From: an uncultured Ruminococcus sp.
GTDB taxonomy: Bacteria; Bacillota; Clostridia; Oscillospirales; Ruminococcaceae
Direction of reading: 5' to 3'
Length of the DNA: 21,352 nucleotides
NCBI GenBank assembly: GCA_946537565.1
Contig: CAMNFW010000006.1
Coordinates: forward strand, 1 to 21,352
The position numbers were made by a program, and so were the translations under genes. The notes beneath the pieces were generated by a model that saw only the letters and a list, made by a program, of their open reading frames with translations, did no database searches and had not been told where the DNA came from. Positions 21,305 through 21,352 of the stretch are shown here, piece by piece (the stretch's first letter is position 1; each line of letters begins with the position of its first letter).

Positions 21305-21352
21305 TCAAAACTCAAAATCTGCGTAATCCTCAGCAATGAACCGGTGATAGGT
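21305..21352 (-). CDS. Possible 3' end of a gene running in from the right edge
   Basis: The minus strand is open from the window edge to a TGA at 21305-21307 and reads TYHRFIAEDYADFEF, which looks like a plausible protein C-terminus. Only 15 codons are visible, so chance is possible. Direction and spacing fit a gene upstream of the operon promoter. Confidence 0.25.
   Translation of the reverse strand, partial: TYHRFIAEDYADFEF

Overview
The window looks like an ordinary chromosomal segment of a Gram-positive, strictly anaerobic gut or rumen Clostridia, most likely Ruminococcus or a close relative (inference). The reasons are moderately AT-rich DNA with strong AGGAGG-type ribosome binding sites and sigma-A promoters, a ferredoxin-dependent 2-oxoacid oxidoreductase, a rubrerythrin, a BioY-only biotin transporter, a PUA-less ProB and several Ruminococcaceae-style proteins of unknown function. 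I see no insertion sequence, prophage, CRISPR array, tRNA or rRNA.

Layout. (1) 43-3757, minus strand: a HAD phosphatase that seems to start at ATA, then iorA (indolepyruvate:ferredoxin oxidoreductase alpha), then two unknown genes tightly coupled behind it. iorB is not in view. (2) 3990-8365, plus strand: a patatin-like phospholipase, a CopA-type copper ATPase with heavy-metal domains at both ends, and bioY. bioY has a perfect-consensus promoter and an unusually structured leader of about 220 nt. (3) 8392-9431: a DUF1284 protein and a rubrerythrin, convergent on one shared hairpin terminator. (4) 9518-12256, plus strand: an ECF sigma factor with its one-pass membrane partner, whose outer part seems to be built from five degenerate repeats. 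(5) 12309-13810, plus strand: a CNNM/CorC-type membrane protein behind a consensus promoter and a leader that has a 17-codon peptide ORF running into a terminator-like hairpin. (6) 21054 back to 13912, minus strand: a probable six-gene operon (small membrane protein, D-2-hydroxyacid dehydrogenase, unknown 467-aa protein, proB, proA, and a large membrane protein with a Lys/Ala/Glu repeat array). Its promoter is followed by a compact leader that folds on paper into a stem enclosing a pseudoknot. It ends at a terminator shared with the CNNM gene.

The protein genes are mostly housekeeping: amino-acid metabolism, copper efflux, biotin uptake, peroxide defence, envelope sensing and proline synthesis. 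The less expected content is in the leaders. Three separate 5' leaders (bioY, CNNM/CorC, and the minus-strand operon) show coherent and partly mutually exclusive base pairing that I cannot assign with certainty to a known riboswitch class. The best lead is the CNNM/CorC leader: a short acidic and proline-containing leader peptide, a possible antiterminator and a terminator, in front of a family linked to magnesium transport.
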